64,000 nucleotides of DNA from Nocardiopsis sp. ATB16-24 (GTDB lineage Bacteria; Actinomycetota; Actinomycetes; Streptosporangiales; Streptosporangiaceae): assembly GCF_030271535.1 (NCBI RefSeq), contig NZ_JASCXJ010000005.1, positions 186,001-250,000 of the forward strand. Direction: 5' to 3'. Below are positions 43,092 to 55,740 of the stretch, piece by piece (the first letter of the stretch is position 1; each line of letters opens with the position of its first letter). Under the pieces are notes generated by a model that saw nothing but the letters and a program-made list of their open reading frames with translations, ran no database searches and was not told where the DNA came from. The position numbers were made by a program, and so were the translations under genes.

Positions 43092-44267
43092 ATGACCGAC
43101 GTCTACGTCCTCGACGCCGTACGCACGCCTTTCGGCAGGTACGGCGGCGGACTGTCCGGGGTCCGTCCCGACGACCTGGCCGCCCACGTCATCGGATCTC
43201 TCCTCGAACGCACACCCGCCCTGGACCCCGCCGCCATCGACGAGGTCGTCCTCGGCAACGCCAACGGAGCGGGGGAGGAGAACCGCAACGTCGCCCGCAT
43301 GGCCGCCCTGCTGGCCGGACTGCCGACCTCCGTCCCCGGTGTCACCGTCAACCGGTTGTGCGGCTCGGGCATGGAGGCCGCCATCCAGGCCGGTCGCGCC
43401 ATCCAGGTCGGCGACGCCTCCCTGGTCGTGGCCGGGGGAGTGGAGTCCATGAGTCGCGCCCCCTGGGTGCTGCCCAAGCCGGCCAAGGGGTTTCCCGCGA
43501 CCGACGCCACCTTGCACTCCACCACCTTGGGCTGGCGGATGGTCAACCCTCGCATGCCCGGACGGTGGACCGTCTCCCTCGGGGAGGGCACCGAGGGGCT
43601 GGCTCGACAGTACGGCATCACCCGCCTCGACCAGGACTGCTTCGCCCTGGCCAGCCACACCAAGGCCGCCAGGGCCTGGGCCGAGGGCGTCTTCGACGAC
43701 GAGATCGTCCAGGTGCCCGACGCCCCCCTGGAGCGCGACGAGTCCATCCGGGAGACCTCCGCCGACAAGCTCGCCGCACTCCAACCGGCCTTCCACGCCG
43801 AGGGCACCATCACCGCGGGCAACGCCTCCTCTCTCAACGACGGGGCCGCCGCCCTCCTGCTCGGGGACCGCACCGCCGTACAGGCCGTCGGCGCGGAGCC
43901 GCTGGCGCGCATCGCCGGCCGCGGCGCGGCCGGCGTGGACCCCGACGTGTTCGGTATCGGACCCGTTCGCGCCGCCGAGATCGCGCTCGAACGCGCGGGC
44001 ATCGGCTGGGGTGACCTGTCGGTCGTCGAACTCAACGAGGCCTTCGCCGCCCAGTCCCTGGCCTGCGTCCGCAGCTGGAAGGAACTGGACCCCCAGATCG
44101 TCAACCCCCATGGCGGAGCCATCGCCATCGGCCACCCGTTGGGGGCCTCCGGCGCACGCGTCCTGGGTTCGCTCGCCCACGAACTGCGCCGCAGGGGCGG
44201 TGGCTGGGGGCTGGCCGCGCTGTGCATCGGCGTCGGTCAGGGACTGGCCGTCGTCCTCCAGGCCTGA
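43092..44267 (+). CDS. pcaF: Beta-ketoadipyl-CoA thiolase
   Basis: 391 residues. The thiolase triad is complete: Cys in VNRLCGSGMEA (about residue 91), His in GHPLGASGAR (about 348) and Cys in ALCIGVGQG (about 379). It cleaves 3-oxoadipyl-CoA to succinyl-CoA and acetyl-CoA, the last step of the pathway. 'GVESMSRAPW' near 118 is common to the PcaF/PaaJ branch. An SD (AGGAGA) precedes ATG 43092. Confidence 0.92.
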   Translation: MTDVYVLDAVRTPFGRYGGGLSGVRPDDLAAHVIGSLLERTPALDPAAIDEVVLGNANGAGEENRNVARMAALLAGLPTSVPGVTVNRLCGSGMEAAIQAGRAIQVGDASLVVAGGVESMSRAPWVLPKPAKGFPATDATLHSTTLGWRMVNPRMPGRWTVSLGEGTEGLARQYGITRLDQDCFALASHTKAARAWAEGVFDDEIVQVPDAPLERDESIRETSADKLAALQPAFHAEGTITAGNASSLNDGAAALLLGDRTAVQAVGAEPLARIAGRGAAGVDPDVFGIGPVRAAEIALERAGIGWGDLSVVELNEAFAAQSLACVRSWKELDPQIVNPHGGAIAIGHPLGASGARVLGSLAHELRRRGGGWGLAALCIGVGQGLAVVLQA

Positions 44268-44643
44268 GCACCTCACGGGCCACCGGGGCGGGAACCGCGT
44301 GGAAGAAGGAGCACGACACGGCCCCTCCTTCCGGCGCGGCACGCGAGCCGTCGGCCCGTACGTGTCCGGCCGTCTTCGTGACCACGACCCCCTCCACGCC
44401 CGGCCGTTCCTCCAGACCCCACGTGGAAGCCGGTGCCCGACGGCGACGGGCCACTTTGACGGGAGTCCGACCGTCCCCCTCACTGAGAGACTGGAGGAGG
44501 TGCGCGGGTCGCGAGCGGACCCGCGACCCGCTCGACCCGGCGGGCAGCGGGGGTCTTGGACACGGTGTTCACCGACCGCGTCATCGACGGGAGAACGGGT
44601 CGAGCCGAGCACACCCACGGCGAACAAGGAGTACGGACCGAAA
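44268..44643. other. 376-base spacer between pcaF and pcaD
   Basis: No gene was recognised. Short frames here (for example VLDTVFTDRVIDGRTG near 44552-44600) might be remains of a lost pca gene, but no family could be assigned. Confidence 0.4.
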
Positions 44644-45426
44644 ATGAGCGTTGACCTCCACCACACCGAGAGCGGACCGGCCGACGCGCCGCCCCTGCTG
44701 CTCGGCGGTTCCCTCGGGACCACGACCCGCATGTGGCGGCCGCAGGTCGAGGCGCTCTCGACCCTGTTCCGGGTGATCTGCTTCGACCACCGCGGGCATG
44801 GGAACTCGCCCGTTCCGGAGGGCCCCTACACCATGGCCGACCTGGGCGGCGACGTCATCGCGCTGATGGACCGCCTGGGCATCGAACGCGCCCACTACGC
44901 CGGGCTGTCGATCGGCGGCATGGTCGGACAGTGGCTCGCGGTCCACCATCCCGAGCGCATCGACGGCCTGGCCCTGTTGGCCACCTCCCCCTACATGGGA
45001 CCGGCCCGGAACTGGCGGGACCGCGCCGCGCTGGTGCGGGCCGAGGGTACGGGCGCCCTGGCCGCCTCGGTGGTGGAACGCTGGTTCACCCCCGGTTACG
45101 CCAAGGAGCATCCCGACGAGGTCCGTGGCCTGCGCGACCAGATCGCGGCCACCGCACCCGAGGGGTACGCGGGTTGCTGTGGGGCCATCGAGACCTACGA
45201 CCTGAGAGAGGAGCTGCACCGGATCACGGCGCCCACACTGGTGGTCGCCGGGGCCGACGACCCGTCGACACCGCCGGCCGAACACGCCGAACCGATAGCC
45301 GAGCGGATTCGCGGCGCGCGTCTGGTGGTGTTGGAGGAGGCGGCGCACCTTCTGTCCTGGCAGCAGAGCGCGAAGGTCAACACCCTGCTGACCCGGCACC
45401 TGACCGCCGCCGACAGTCACGGCTAG
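44644..45426 (+). CDS. pcaD: 3-oxoadipate enol-lactonase
   Basis: A 260-residue alpha/beta hydrolase. The nucleophile motif is GLSIGGMVGQ (about residues 86-95), characteristic of PcaD. 'FDHRGHGNSP' is near 46, ADDPSTPP (about 209) holds the Asp and EAAHLLSW (about 238) the His. It opens the enol-lactone to 3-oxoadipate. AAGGAG lies 12 bases upstream. The relic of pcaC directly follows, so the ancestor was probably the fused or adjacent pcaD-pcaC (pcaL) arrangement common in actinomycetes. Confidence 0.9.
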   Translation: MSVDLHHTESGPADAPPLLLGGSLGTTTRMWRPQVEALSTLFRVICFDHRGHGNSPVPEGPYTMADLGGDVIALMDRLGIERAHYAGLSIGGMVGQWLAVHHPERIDGLALLATSPYMGPARNWRDRAALVRAEGTGALAASVVERWFTPGYAKEHPDEVRGLRDQIAATAPEGYAGCCGAIETYDLREELHRITAPTLVVAGADDPSTPPAEHAEPIAERIRGARLVVLEEAAHLLSWQQSAKVNTLLTRHLTAADSHG

Positions 45427-45429
45427 CAC

Positions 45430-45770
45430 GTGGGCCGGGTCGAGGCGGACACGACCGTGCTCACCGAACCCTCACAGGACCTCGTCACCCGTTACGCCCG
45501 GGAGGAGATCTGGACCCGGCAGCGCCTGGACCGGCGCGCCCGCGGGGTGCCGGCGGTCCTGCTCGCCCAGGGCCACGGGGAGGAACCGGCCACGCACGTG
45601 CGCGCCGCTCCGCGCAGCGGTCCGAGTTCCGATCAGATCGGTGGGGTGTGCCCGCGGGACGCGGTCTACCGCGGGTCGCCCGCCGCGAACGAGGCCTTCG
45701 GTATCGCCGGAAGGTCTTCGCCGACGAGGAGGGAGCGTGCGCGGGGTGGGTCGGTCGGGTTCTCGGGCCG
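45430..45770 (+). pseudogene. pcaC: Decayed 4-carboxymuconolactone decarboxylase
   Basis: A rightward frame still reads like PcaC: DLVTRYAREEIWTR, LDRRARG, HVRAAPRSG, then DAVYRGSPAANEAFGIA. Intact PcaC has WGEIWTRPGLDRRTRS, HVRAALRNGL and TAVYCGVPAANEAFAIA at these places. The N-terminal quarter is missing, several conserved residues are replaced, and the C-terminal KVFADEEG continues in another frame after about 45710. The remaining frame runs on without meaning. The gene is non-functional, so protocatechuate-branch flux through this locus is unlikely. Confidence 0.75.
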
Positions 45771-45834
45771 GCGCACCCCGTCGTCGCGGCGATCGGCTTC
45801 GCACCACCGGGGCGGGGCCCGCGGCCCCGCCGGG

Positions 45835-46671
45835 TCAGCGCTTGAACGCGACTCCGGCCAGCTCCCACAGCCTCACCGAGGGATCGGCGGGACGGAAGAG
45901 GGGGTCCACGCCCGGCCGACGCCAGGTGGAGCAGTCCACGACGCGAGGCTCCTCGTCGCGCCCGTCGGGCCAGGCGCTGGCCGGCTCCAGACCGTCGAAC
46001 ACCGCGAAGACCTCCTGGGGACTGCGCACCCGCCCCCACGGTGTACCGAAGGACAGGATCTGGTCGGTCATCCAGGCACCGGCACGCGGGTCCTCGGAGA
46101 CGATGTGGGAGAAGACCACGCACGAACCCGGGGCGAGACGCTCCATGAGCGAGCGCACCATGCCGAAGGGGTCGTCGGCATCGGGCAGACAGTGCAGCAG
46201 CGAGACCAGCATCACGCACACGGGCAGGTCGACGTCGATGAGCCTGCGGGTCTCGGGGGCCGCCAGGATCTCGTCGGTCCGGCGGATGTCGGCCAGCAGG
46301 AACGCGGTCTCCTCACTGTCGCTGATCAGCGCGCGTCCATGCGCCAGCACGATGGGGTCGTTGTCGACGTAGACCACCCGGGAGCGGGGACGGGACCGTT
46401 GCGCCACATGGTGGGTGTTCTCGGCGGTGGGCAGGCCGGCTCCCAGATCGAGGAACTGTTCCACGCCCTGCGCGGCGACGTACTCGACCGCACGGGAGAG
46501 GAAGGCCCGGTTGTCGTTGGCGAAGGCCACGAGTTCGGGAATACCGTCCGCGAGTGTCTCACAGGCCTTGCGGTCGGCCTCGAAATTATCCTTGCCGCCC
46601 AGCAGATAATCGTACATGCGTGCGATGCTGGGGGTTTCCATGTCGATGTCGGGAGGAAAGTGATCGGCCAT
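45835..46671 (-). CDS. SAM-dependent methyltransferase, PF04672 (DUF574) family
   Basis: 278 residues. The opening 'TPSIARMYDYLLGGKDNFEADR' (split about residues 13-34) is the signature of this actinobacterial family. SAM-binding 'FLDLGAGLPTAENTH' is near 73. 'VVYVDNDPIVLAHG' is near 98. It has no known substrate; paralogues are numerous in actinomycetes and often sit near regulators. It is convergent with the pca operon. Confidence 0.92.
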   Translation of the reverse strand: MADHFPPDIDMETPSIARMYDYLLGGKDNFEADRKACETLADGIPELVAFANDNRAFLSRAVEYVAAQGVEQFLDLGAGLPTAENTHHVAQRSRPRSRVVYVDNDPIVLAHGRALISDSEETAFLLADIRRTDEILAAPETRRLIDVDLPVCVMLVSLLHCLPDADDPFGMVRSLMERLAPGSCVVFSHIVSEDPRAGAWMTDQILSFGTPWGRVRSPQEVFAVFDGLEPASAWPDGRDEEPRVVDCSTWRRPGVDPLFRPADPSVRLWELAGVAFKR

Positions 46672-46790
46672 AAGGGATGCCCGTCCAAAGTAGCGAGGAG
46701 CCTTCTCAGGCCGAATGGTAACCGTGTTCCCATCGCCCTACCGGCGTTTTCCATAACAAACTTCGGAGCGTGTATTCCACCGCCGCGTGC

Positions 46791-47482
46791 TCATGTTCTG
46801 GTCCCCGCTTCCGGAGAGCCGAAATCAGGCAGGTCATCTGCCACAATCCCCGGGGCCGTGGCGCGGATCCGCCCTGCCGCACCTTTGGGAGGGGTCGGCG
46901 ACGAGGGCAGGGCGGGCGCGGACCAAAAAGCGCCGGCGGAGGAGGGGTCGGCAGTTTCCCACGATGTCGTTCCGCCCATTACCGTGAATGCCGATCCCGC
47001 TTCCGAAGAACTTTTTACGGCGGACGAGGAAAGTGCTCTGACCTGCGTCATGAGCGTTCGCCGCTCCCGCCCCAGCCATCGGGTCAGCGTGAACGGATCC
47101 CGATCGGTGCGAGTTCCGAGTTCGGCCACCGCCGCCGCCAGGTGCGCGCACCTTGAGTCCCACCGCTCACAGGAACAGGTCGCCACCAGCTCCCCCCATC
47201 CGCGCGGCACCAGGTCCCAACCCAAGAGAGAGAACACCCGTGCGGCCTCCACCGGTAGTTCTCCGGCCAGCAGCCGGGCGGCGAACACCGGCTGGGAGGC
47301 CAACGCCGCGCACAGACGCTCCCACTCCGCGTCCGACGGCACGGTACGGATCAGGCTCACCTCGTGCGAGCCGGGGCCGCGTACCAGCCCACTGACCTCG
47401 CCCGGGACCACCGACAACCGCTCGACCCGGGCACCTGAGGTGGACTCTCCCAACGTCTCGGCCAACAGGGCCGACCAGGTGC

Positions 47483-47486
<4 letters not shown>
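46791..47486 (-). CDS. SWIM zinc-finger protein
   Basis: 231 residues. The SWIM motif CxCx(n)CxH appears as TCSCERWDSRCAHLAAA (about 112-128). The N-terminal 'TWSALLAETLG' fits proteins found beside SNF2 helicases. GTG 47486 overlaps the helicase stop (GTGA). The Ser/Pro-rich C-terminus beyond about residue 165 is low complexity. It probably works with the helicase in chromatin or DNA-repair functions. Confidence 0.8.
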
Positions 47487-50482
<2,996 letters not shown>

Positions 50483-50594
50483 CGCACCTCCCGTGTTCTC
50501 GCTGTTCGCCGCTTCGAGTATGACGAGGGCCCACGACAGGGACGCCCCTTGCAAGGAGGACCCGTGCGGTGGCCGGACCTGGTCGGGGCTCGGC

Positions 50595-51992
50595 TCAGAG
50601 TCTGTCGGGCACCTTGTTGCCCACCGCGATGATGCCCTCGCGGATACGGGTACGCCACAGCAGGACCCCGCCGAGGACGAAGAACGCCAGCAGCGACAGG
50701 ATCGCCACCCGGTAGCCGCCGGTGAGGGAGACGGCGACGGTCACCGCCAGCGACCCCAGGAAGGTCGACCCCTTGTCGGAGATCTGGAACAGGCTGAAGT
50801 ACTCGGCCTCGCGCCCCCGGGGGATGAGCTGGGAGTACAGCGACCGGGCCAGGGACTGGGTGCCGCCCAGCACCAGACCGATCCCCACACCCATGGTGAT
50901 GAACAGGGGCACGTTCCCGGCGGGCAGGAAGTAGGCCGCCGCCACCAGGCCGCCCCAGACCACGAGCGTGGCCATCACGGTGTTCTTGGCACCGATGGCA
51001 CGGGCCACCCGGCCGGTCAGCAGCGCGCCGCCGAAGGCCACGAACTGGATGATGAGGATCGTGACGATCAGGGTGTCCTGCGCGAGGCCCAGGTCCTGGG
51101 TGGCGAAGGGCGCCGCGTAACGGATGGCCGCCTGCACACCGTCATTGAAAAAAATAAAAGCCAGGAGGAACAGGATGGTGTTCGGATACCTGCGCATGTC
51201 CTTGAGCGTTCTGCCGAACTCGCGCAGGGACCGGCCCACCTCCGCACGGCCGCGCCCGCGCGCGGCGAGCGCCCCGTAGCGGTTGCGCAGGGGTCTGATC
51301 GCCATGACGGTGAAGCCCGCCCACCAGAAGCCGACGGAGACGAAGGCGAGGCGTGCGGCGTCGTCGGTGCCGATGCCCAGGGAGTCCGCGCCGGTCACCA
51401 GACCCAGGTGGACCGCCAGCAACAGGGCGCCGCCCAGGTAACCGATGCCCCAGCCGGTCACCGAGACCCGGTCGCGTTCGTCCGGTGTGGCGATCTCGGG
51501 CAGGAACGCGTTGTAGACCACGATCGAGAGCCCGTACAGCACGTTGGCCAGGACGAACAGCACCGACGCCGCCATGTAGCCGCCGCCGGCGAAGTACAGT
51601 CCCACGGTGCACAGTGAGCCGCCGAAGGCCAGCCAGAACAGCCAACGCTTCTTGTACCGGGAGTGGTCGGCCATCGAGCCCACCACCGGCAGGAGCACGA
51701 TCTGCAACAGGATCGCCAGCGTGGTCAGCGCCGGATAGAGCGCGTTGGGGTGCAGGGACAGAAAGTCCAGCCCGAAGGGGGTGAGGGACAGTGAACGGTC
51801 CAAACACGCGGCGGAGTCCGGCGCACCCGCGGAGACGCACGCCAGGTTGCTCAGGTAGGGACCGATGAGCACGGTCACCACCGAGGTCATGAACACCGAG
51901 TTGGCCCAGTCGTAGACGTACCACCCCCGTTGCTCACGTCTGCGCTGACCGGGGTCGGGGGAGGGGGCGTTGGTCTCCGTCTGTGTGGACAT
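50595..51992 (-). CDS. Atg22/UMF1-family MFS transporter
   Basis: 465 residues, about 12 helices. 'GWYVYDWANSVF' (about residues 23-34) is the signature of the UMF1/Atg22-like group. 'YNAFLPEIATPDERDRVSVTGW' (split about 155-176) and 'GGTQSLARSLYSQLIPRG' are also typical. The substrate is unknown; yeast Atg22 exports amino acids. It starts 6 bases after the phosphodiesterase stop, so the two are co-transcribed. Confidence 0.88.
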   Translation of the reverse strand: MSTQTETNAPSPDPGQRRREQRGWYVYDWANSVFMTSVVTVLIGPYLSNLACVSAGAPDSAACLDRSLSLTPFGLDFLSLHPNALYPALTTLAILLQIVLLPVVGSMADHSRYKKRWLFWLAFGGSLCTVGLYFAGGGYMAASVLFVLANVLYGLSIVVYNAFLPEIATPDERDRVSVTGWGIGYLGGALLLAVHLGLVTGADSLGIGTDDAARLAFVSVGFWWAGFTVMAIRPLRNRYGALAARGRGRAEVGRSLREFGRTLKDMRRYPNTILFLLAFIFFNDGVQAAIRYAAPFATQDLGLAQDTLIVTILIIQFVAFGGALLTGRVARAIGAKNTVMATLVVWGGLVAAAYFLPAGNVPLFITMGVGIGLVLGGTQSLARSLYSQLIPRGREAEYFSLFQISDKGSTFLGSLAVTVAVSLTGGYRVAILSLLAFFVLGGVLLWRTRIREGIIAVGNKVPDRL

Positions 51993-51998
51993 GGGGTG

Positions 51999-52832
51999 CT
52001 ATCCGTTCTTGAGGGGGATGTCGTGACCGGGGTCGTGTCCGGTGGCGCCGCTCCACTGGCCGCGCCGGATCAGCAGCCGTTTGAGTCCGGCGGTGTTGTC
52101 GGTGACGATTCCGTCCACGCCCGCGTCGAGCAGGCGTTCCATCACGTGGGGATCGTTGACGGTCCACACGTGCACCTGCATCCCGAGCCGGTGCGCGGTG
52201 CGGATCAGGTCGCGACTGAGCACGGGGAAGGCGCCGTGCCGCAGCGGGATCTGTGCGCACACCGGGACCCGGCCGGCCAGGGCGCGCAACAGAGGTGACA
52301 GGGAGGCCACCCGTAGCCTGACCACGTCCAGCGGGCCGCAGGAGGTGGCGACCGGGCGGTCGAAGAGCCTGCGTGCCCGGTCCAGACGGCGCTGGTCGAA
52401 GGAGGTGACGCACACCCGGTCCCAGGCGTTGGTCCGGCGCAGCACCTCCAACAGCGGCAGGACGGCCGCGTCGGCCTTCATGTCGATGTTGAACCGCGCC
52501 TGGGGCCAGGAACCGAGAAGGTCCTCCAACACCGGCACCGGTTCGCGTCCGGCCACGCGGGCACGGGAGACCTCCCGGTGGGGCAGGTCGCCGATGGCTC
52601 CGGACATGTCGGTGGCGCGGTCGAGGGTGTGGTCGTGGAAGGCCATGAGGACGCCGTCGCTCGTGGCGTGCACGTCCGTCTCCAGGTACGTGTAGCCGAG
52701 GTCGACGGCGTGCTGGAAGGCCACGGCCGTGTTCTCCAGTTCGGTGCGGTGTAGGCCCTGGTCGTCTGTGAGCCACCCGCCTCGGTGAGCGAGGGCCACG
52801 GGCACGGGGGAGGAGAGGTAGACGTGGGTCAC
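51999..52832 (-). CDS. Glycerophosphodiester phosphodiesterase
   Basis: 277 residues with the GDPD TIM barrel. AHRGG (about 15) and ENT (about 33) are the catalytic and metal segments, LETDVHATSDG (about 49-59) the metal-binding loop and FHDHTLDR (about 64) the second His. It cleaves glycerophosphodiesters to glycerol-3-phosphate. GTG 52832 has no SD. Confidence 0.9.
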   Translation of the reverse strand: MTHVYLSSPVPVALAHRGGWLTDDQGLHRTELENTAVAFQHAVDLGYTYLETDVHATSDGVLMAFHDHTLDRATDMSGAIGDLPHREVSRARVAGREPVPVLEDLLGSWPQARFNIDMKADAAVLPLLEVLRRTNAWDRVCVTSFDQRRLDRARRLFDRPVATSCGPLDVVRLRVASLSPLLRALAGRVPVCAQIPLRHGAFPVLSRDLIRTAHRLGMQVHVWTVNDPHVMERLLDAGVDGIVTDNTAGLKRLLIRRGQWSGATGHDPGHDIPLKNG

Positions 52833-52983
52833 CCTCGCAGTATGCCGTGTGCGTGGCACGACGTGCCCACCACCGTGGGACCGGAGAATATCCGGAAAGC
52901 TGGAATGCCAGGTGGTCGTGGGAGGGTTCACCGCCTCTGTGCACGGGTGAAGGCAGACGTCACCCTTCGGAAGGGATCCGTTC

Positions 52984-53481
52984 ATGTCCTACACCCCCGA
53001 CAGTCGCCCCTGTCCCCGTGCTCTGTGCGTCCGCGCCCTGGCCCGTCATCGTCCGGTCCGCACCCCCGCACGTACCCCGATCGTTGCGCGCGGCGCCCTC
53101 GCGGGCAGGTGCGGAGCCCCGATGTTGGCGGGGCACCGGACCCCCGGGGACATCCGTCTTCTGGCCCAACGCATGGCGGAGGTCCTGGTGGGTCGTCGTG
53201 CCCCCGAGGTGCTGAACGGCCACGTGACGGTCCCGGTCAGGGAGGAGTTGCGCCATGCGCGCGGCATGGTCTCCTGTGAGATCGTGCCCCGGTTGACATG
53301 GGTCTTCCATCAACCGTTGGGCCGTGACGGGGTGGAGGCCAGCGCGGTGATCCGCTGTGACCGGCGTTCACGGGCCTTCGCCTTCCGTGCCAGGCGGGAG
53401 GCCGGCAGGTGGGTGTGCACCCACCTGGAGACCGACGGATCCGGCCGCCGCCACGACGGACCGTCGGCCCCGACGCGTTGA
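52984..53481 (+). CDS. Rv3235-family protein
   Basis: A 165-residue protein with an Arg/Pro-rich N-terminus (about 1-50). The conserved C-terminal domain runs 'RLLAQRMAEVLVGRRAPEVL' to 'TWVFHQPLGRDGVEASAVIRC' and 'RRSRAFAFRAR'. It matches the actinobacterial Rv3235/DUF6459 family, whose function is unknown; members often lie near secA. GGAAGG precedes ATG 52984. Confidence 0.8.
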   Translation: MSYTPDSRPCPRALCVRALARHRPVRTPARTPIVARGALAGRCGAPMLAGHRTPGDIRLLAQRMAEVLVGRRAPEVLNGHVTVPVREELRHARGMVSCEIVPRLTWVFHQPLGRDGVEASAVIRCDRRSRAFAFRARREAGRWVCTHLETDGSGRRHDGPSAPTR

Positions 53482-53487
53482 CGAAGC

Positions 53488-53524
53488 GGCTCCGAAGGGA
53501 GGGCGCTCCCTTCCCTTCGGAGCC
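53488..53524 (+). terminator. Terminator after the Rv3235-like gene
   Basis: GGCTCCGAAGGG (53488-53499) pairs with CCCTTCGGAGCC (53513-53524), 7 bases after the stop. The remaining spacer to 53810 shows no gene. Confidence 0.7.
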
Positions 53525-53810
53525 GTCTCGGCGGGACCGGAGCCTCCAACGGAGAAGAGCCGCGGTCCTCGCGCCGAGAAAGTGTGTGCACACCTACCCT
53601 CATGCCAGGAAAGTGCCTGGATTTCCGGTAAGAGGGCTGGATAGGGTCCCTCTGGGTGCCTCCTGACCGGAGCGCACCCGAGTTCGAACGACGGGACCCC
53701 AAGCGGTTTCGCCGTGCCCGGTACGCGGTCGACCCGAACGACGGATCCACCGCAGACGAAGAAGGAGGGGCGGTCACGGCGCTCCCCGCGCCGGGACGGC
53801 CACCGCGTAT

Positions 53811-55709
53811 ATGAAACCTGCTGACATCGTCCATCTGCACACCCTCAGCGCGCCGACGCTGTCCCCTGACGGAAGCCGTGCGGTCTTCGCCGTGACCCGG
53901 CCGGACCTGGAGGAGGACGCCTACCTCGGCTCCCTGTGGTCGGTCCCCACCGACGGTTCGGCCCCGCCCGCCCGGCTCACCCGGGGGGACCGGGACAACG
54001 CTCCGGTCTTCTCACCCGACGGGCGCTGGATCGCCTTCCTACGCCCCGACGAGAACAAGCGGCCCCAGATCCACATCCTGCCCGCGGACGGCGGCGAACC
54101 CTGGAAGATCACCTCGCACCCACTGGGCGCGGGTACCCCGGCCTGGAGTCCCGACTCCACCCGGGTCGCCTACACCGCCCGCGTTCCCGAGGAGGGTCGC
54201 TATGTGGACGTCGAGCCGGGCAAGGAACCGCCCCGGCGCATCACGCGGCTCAAGTACAGGCTGGACGGTCTCGGCTTCACCAACGACAGACGCTCGCACG
54301 TGTTCGTCTCCGCGCCGATCACCCCCTCCGATGAGGCGGGGGAGCCGGTCCAGGTGACCCGCGGGGACTTCGACCACTCCTCCGTGTCCTGGAGCCCGGA
54401 CGGTTCCGAGTTGCTCTTCTCCGCCGCACGTCACGCCACGCGCGACACCGACCTGGTCCGCGACCTGTGGGCGTGCGCGCCGGAGGAGGGGGCCGAACCG
54501 CGTCGGGTCACCGCCCAGACTCTGGACGCCGGACACGGCGTCTTCTCCCGGGACGGCGCCACCGTCTACTTCCTGGGCGATGAACTCGGCCCGGACCTGA
54601 ACGACTTCGTGGGGCAGACCACCGCCCTGTGGTCGGTGCCGGCCGACGCCTCGGCGGCGCCCACCCGGCTCACGCCCGATCACGGTCCCCGGATGGCCCA
54701 GGGGCCGGAGGTCACCGACGAGGGGCTGTGGGGGTCGGCGGAGGTCCAGGGCTCGGTGGAGCTGGTACGGGTCCCATTCGGTGGGGGCGAGCCCGAGCCC
54801 CTCATCGGGGGCCGGGTGCAGGTGCAGTCCTTCGCCGTCGCGGGCGGTGTCACCGTCGCGGTCGTCGCCGACGGTCGTAGCAGTGGTGAGCTGCTCGTGG
54901 TCACCGACGAGGGCACGCGGGCGCTCACGGACCTCGCGGGCGCCCTGGACCCGCTGCCGATGACGGAGTTGACGGCGCACACCGACGAGGGCCATCCCGT
55001 TCACGGCTGGGTGACCCTTCCCGAAGGGGAGGGCCCGCACCCGGTCGTGCTCATGATCCACGGAGGGCCGTTCACCCAGTACGGTCACCAGCTCTTCGAC
55101 GAGGTCCAGGTCCTCGCCGCGGCCGGGTACGCGGTGGTCATGTGCAATCCGCGGGGTTCCTCCGGCTACGGGCACGAGCACGGTCGGGCCGTGATCGGCT
55201 CGGTGGGACGGACCACCGCCACCGACGTCCTGGCCTTTCTGGACGAGGCGCTCAAGGACGCCAGGCTCGACTCCTCGAAGGTCGGCGTCATGGGCGGCTC
55301 CCACGGTGGGTTCATGACCACCTGGATCTGCGCCCACCACGGCGAGCGCTTCAGGGCCGCGATCAGCGAACGCGCGGTCAACGCCATCGACAGCTTCCAG
55401 GGTTCCTCCGACATCGGCGCGTTCTTCCCGGGGCCGTTGTACGGGCCGCCGCAGACCTGGGCGAAGGAGAGCCCGCTCTCCTACGCCGACCAGATCGACG
55501 TCCCACTGCTGATCATCCACTCCGAGGAGGACTGGCGCTGTCCGGTGGAGCAGGCGCAGCGACTGTTCGTGGCGCTCAAACTGCGTGGACACGAGACGGA
55601 GATGCTGCTCTTCCCCGGTGAGGGGCACGAACTGTCGCGTTCGGGGCTGCCCAGCCACCGGGTCGCCCGTTTCGAGGCCATCCTGGACTGGTGGCGGCGC
55701 TACTTGTGA
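53811..55709 (+). CDS. S9-family prolyl oligopeptidase-type peptidase
   Basis: 632 residues: an N-terminal WD40-like propeller (about 10-380, repeats such as FSPDGRWIAF and WSPDSTRVAY) and a C-terminal alpha/beta hydrolase. The catalytic Ser is in GGSHGG (about 497). Asp is in EEDWRCP (about 568) and His in GEGHELS (about 605). No signal peptide is seen, so a cytoplasmic dipeptidyl- or acyl-aminopeptidase-like role is likely. There is no close SD before ATG 53811; GAAGGAGG is 40 bases upstream. Confidence 0.92.
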   Translation: MKPADIVHLHTLSAPTLSPDGSRAVFAVTRPDLEEDAYLGSLWSVPTDGSAPPARLTRGDRDNAPVFSPDGRWIAFLRPDENKRPQIHILPADGGEPWKITSHPLGAGTPAWSPDSTRVAYTARVPEEGRYVDVEPGKEPPRRITRLKYRLDGLGFTNDRRSHVFVSAPITPSDEAGEPVQVTRGDFDHSSVSWSPDGSELLFSAARHATRDTDLVRDLWACAPEEGAEPRRVTAQTLDAGHGVFSRDGATVYFLGDELGPDLNDFVGQTTALWSVPADASAAPTRLTPDHGPRMAQGPEVTDEGLWGSAEVQGSVELVRVPFGGGEPEPLIGGRVQVQSFAVAGGVTVAVVADGRSSGELLVVTDEGTRALTDLAGALDPLPMTELTAHTDEGHPVHGWVTLPEGEGPHPVVLMIHGGPFTQYGHQLFDEVQVLAAAGYAVVMCNPRGSSGYGHEHGRAVIGSVGRTTATDVLAFLDEALKDARLDSSKVGVMGGSHGGFMTTWICAHHGERFRAAISERAVNAIDSFQGSSDIGAFFPGPLYGPPQTWAKESPLSYADQIDVPLLIIHSEEDWRCPVEQAQRLFVALKLRGHETEMLLFPGEGHELSRSGLPSHRVARFEAILDWWRRYL

Positions 55710-55714
55710 GAGGT

Positions 55715-55740
55715 GTGGGGCGGGAGGAATCCCGCCCCAC
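55715..55740 (+). terminator. Terminator of the S9 peptidase gene
   Basis: GTGGGGCGGGA (55715-55725) and TCCCGCCCCAC (55730-55740) form a perfect 11-bp stem with a GGAA loop. Confidence 0.85.

Noticed and set aside
44268-44643. Remnants of pcaHG or pcaB between pcaF and pcaD
   Set aside because: Short suggestive peptides exist but no family motif could be recognised.
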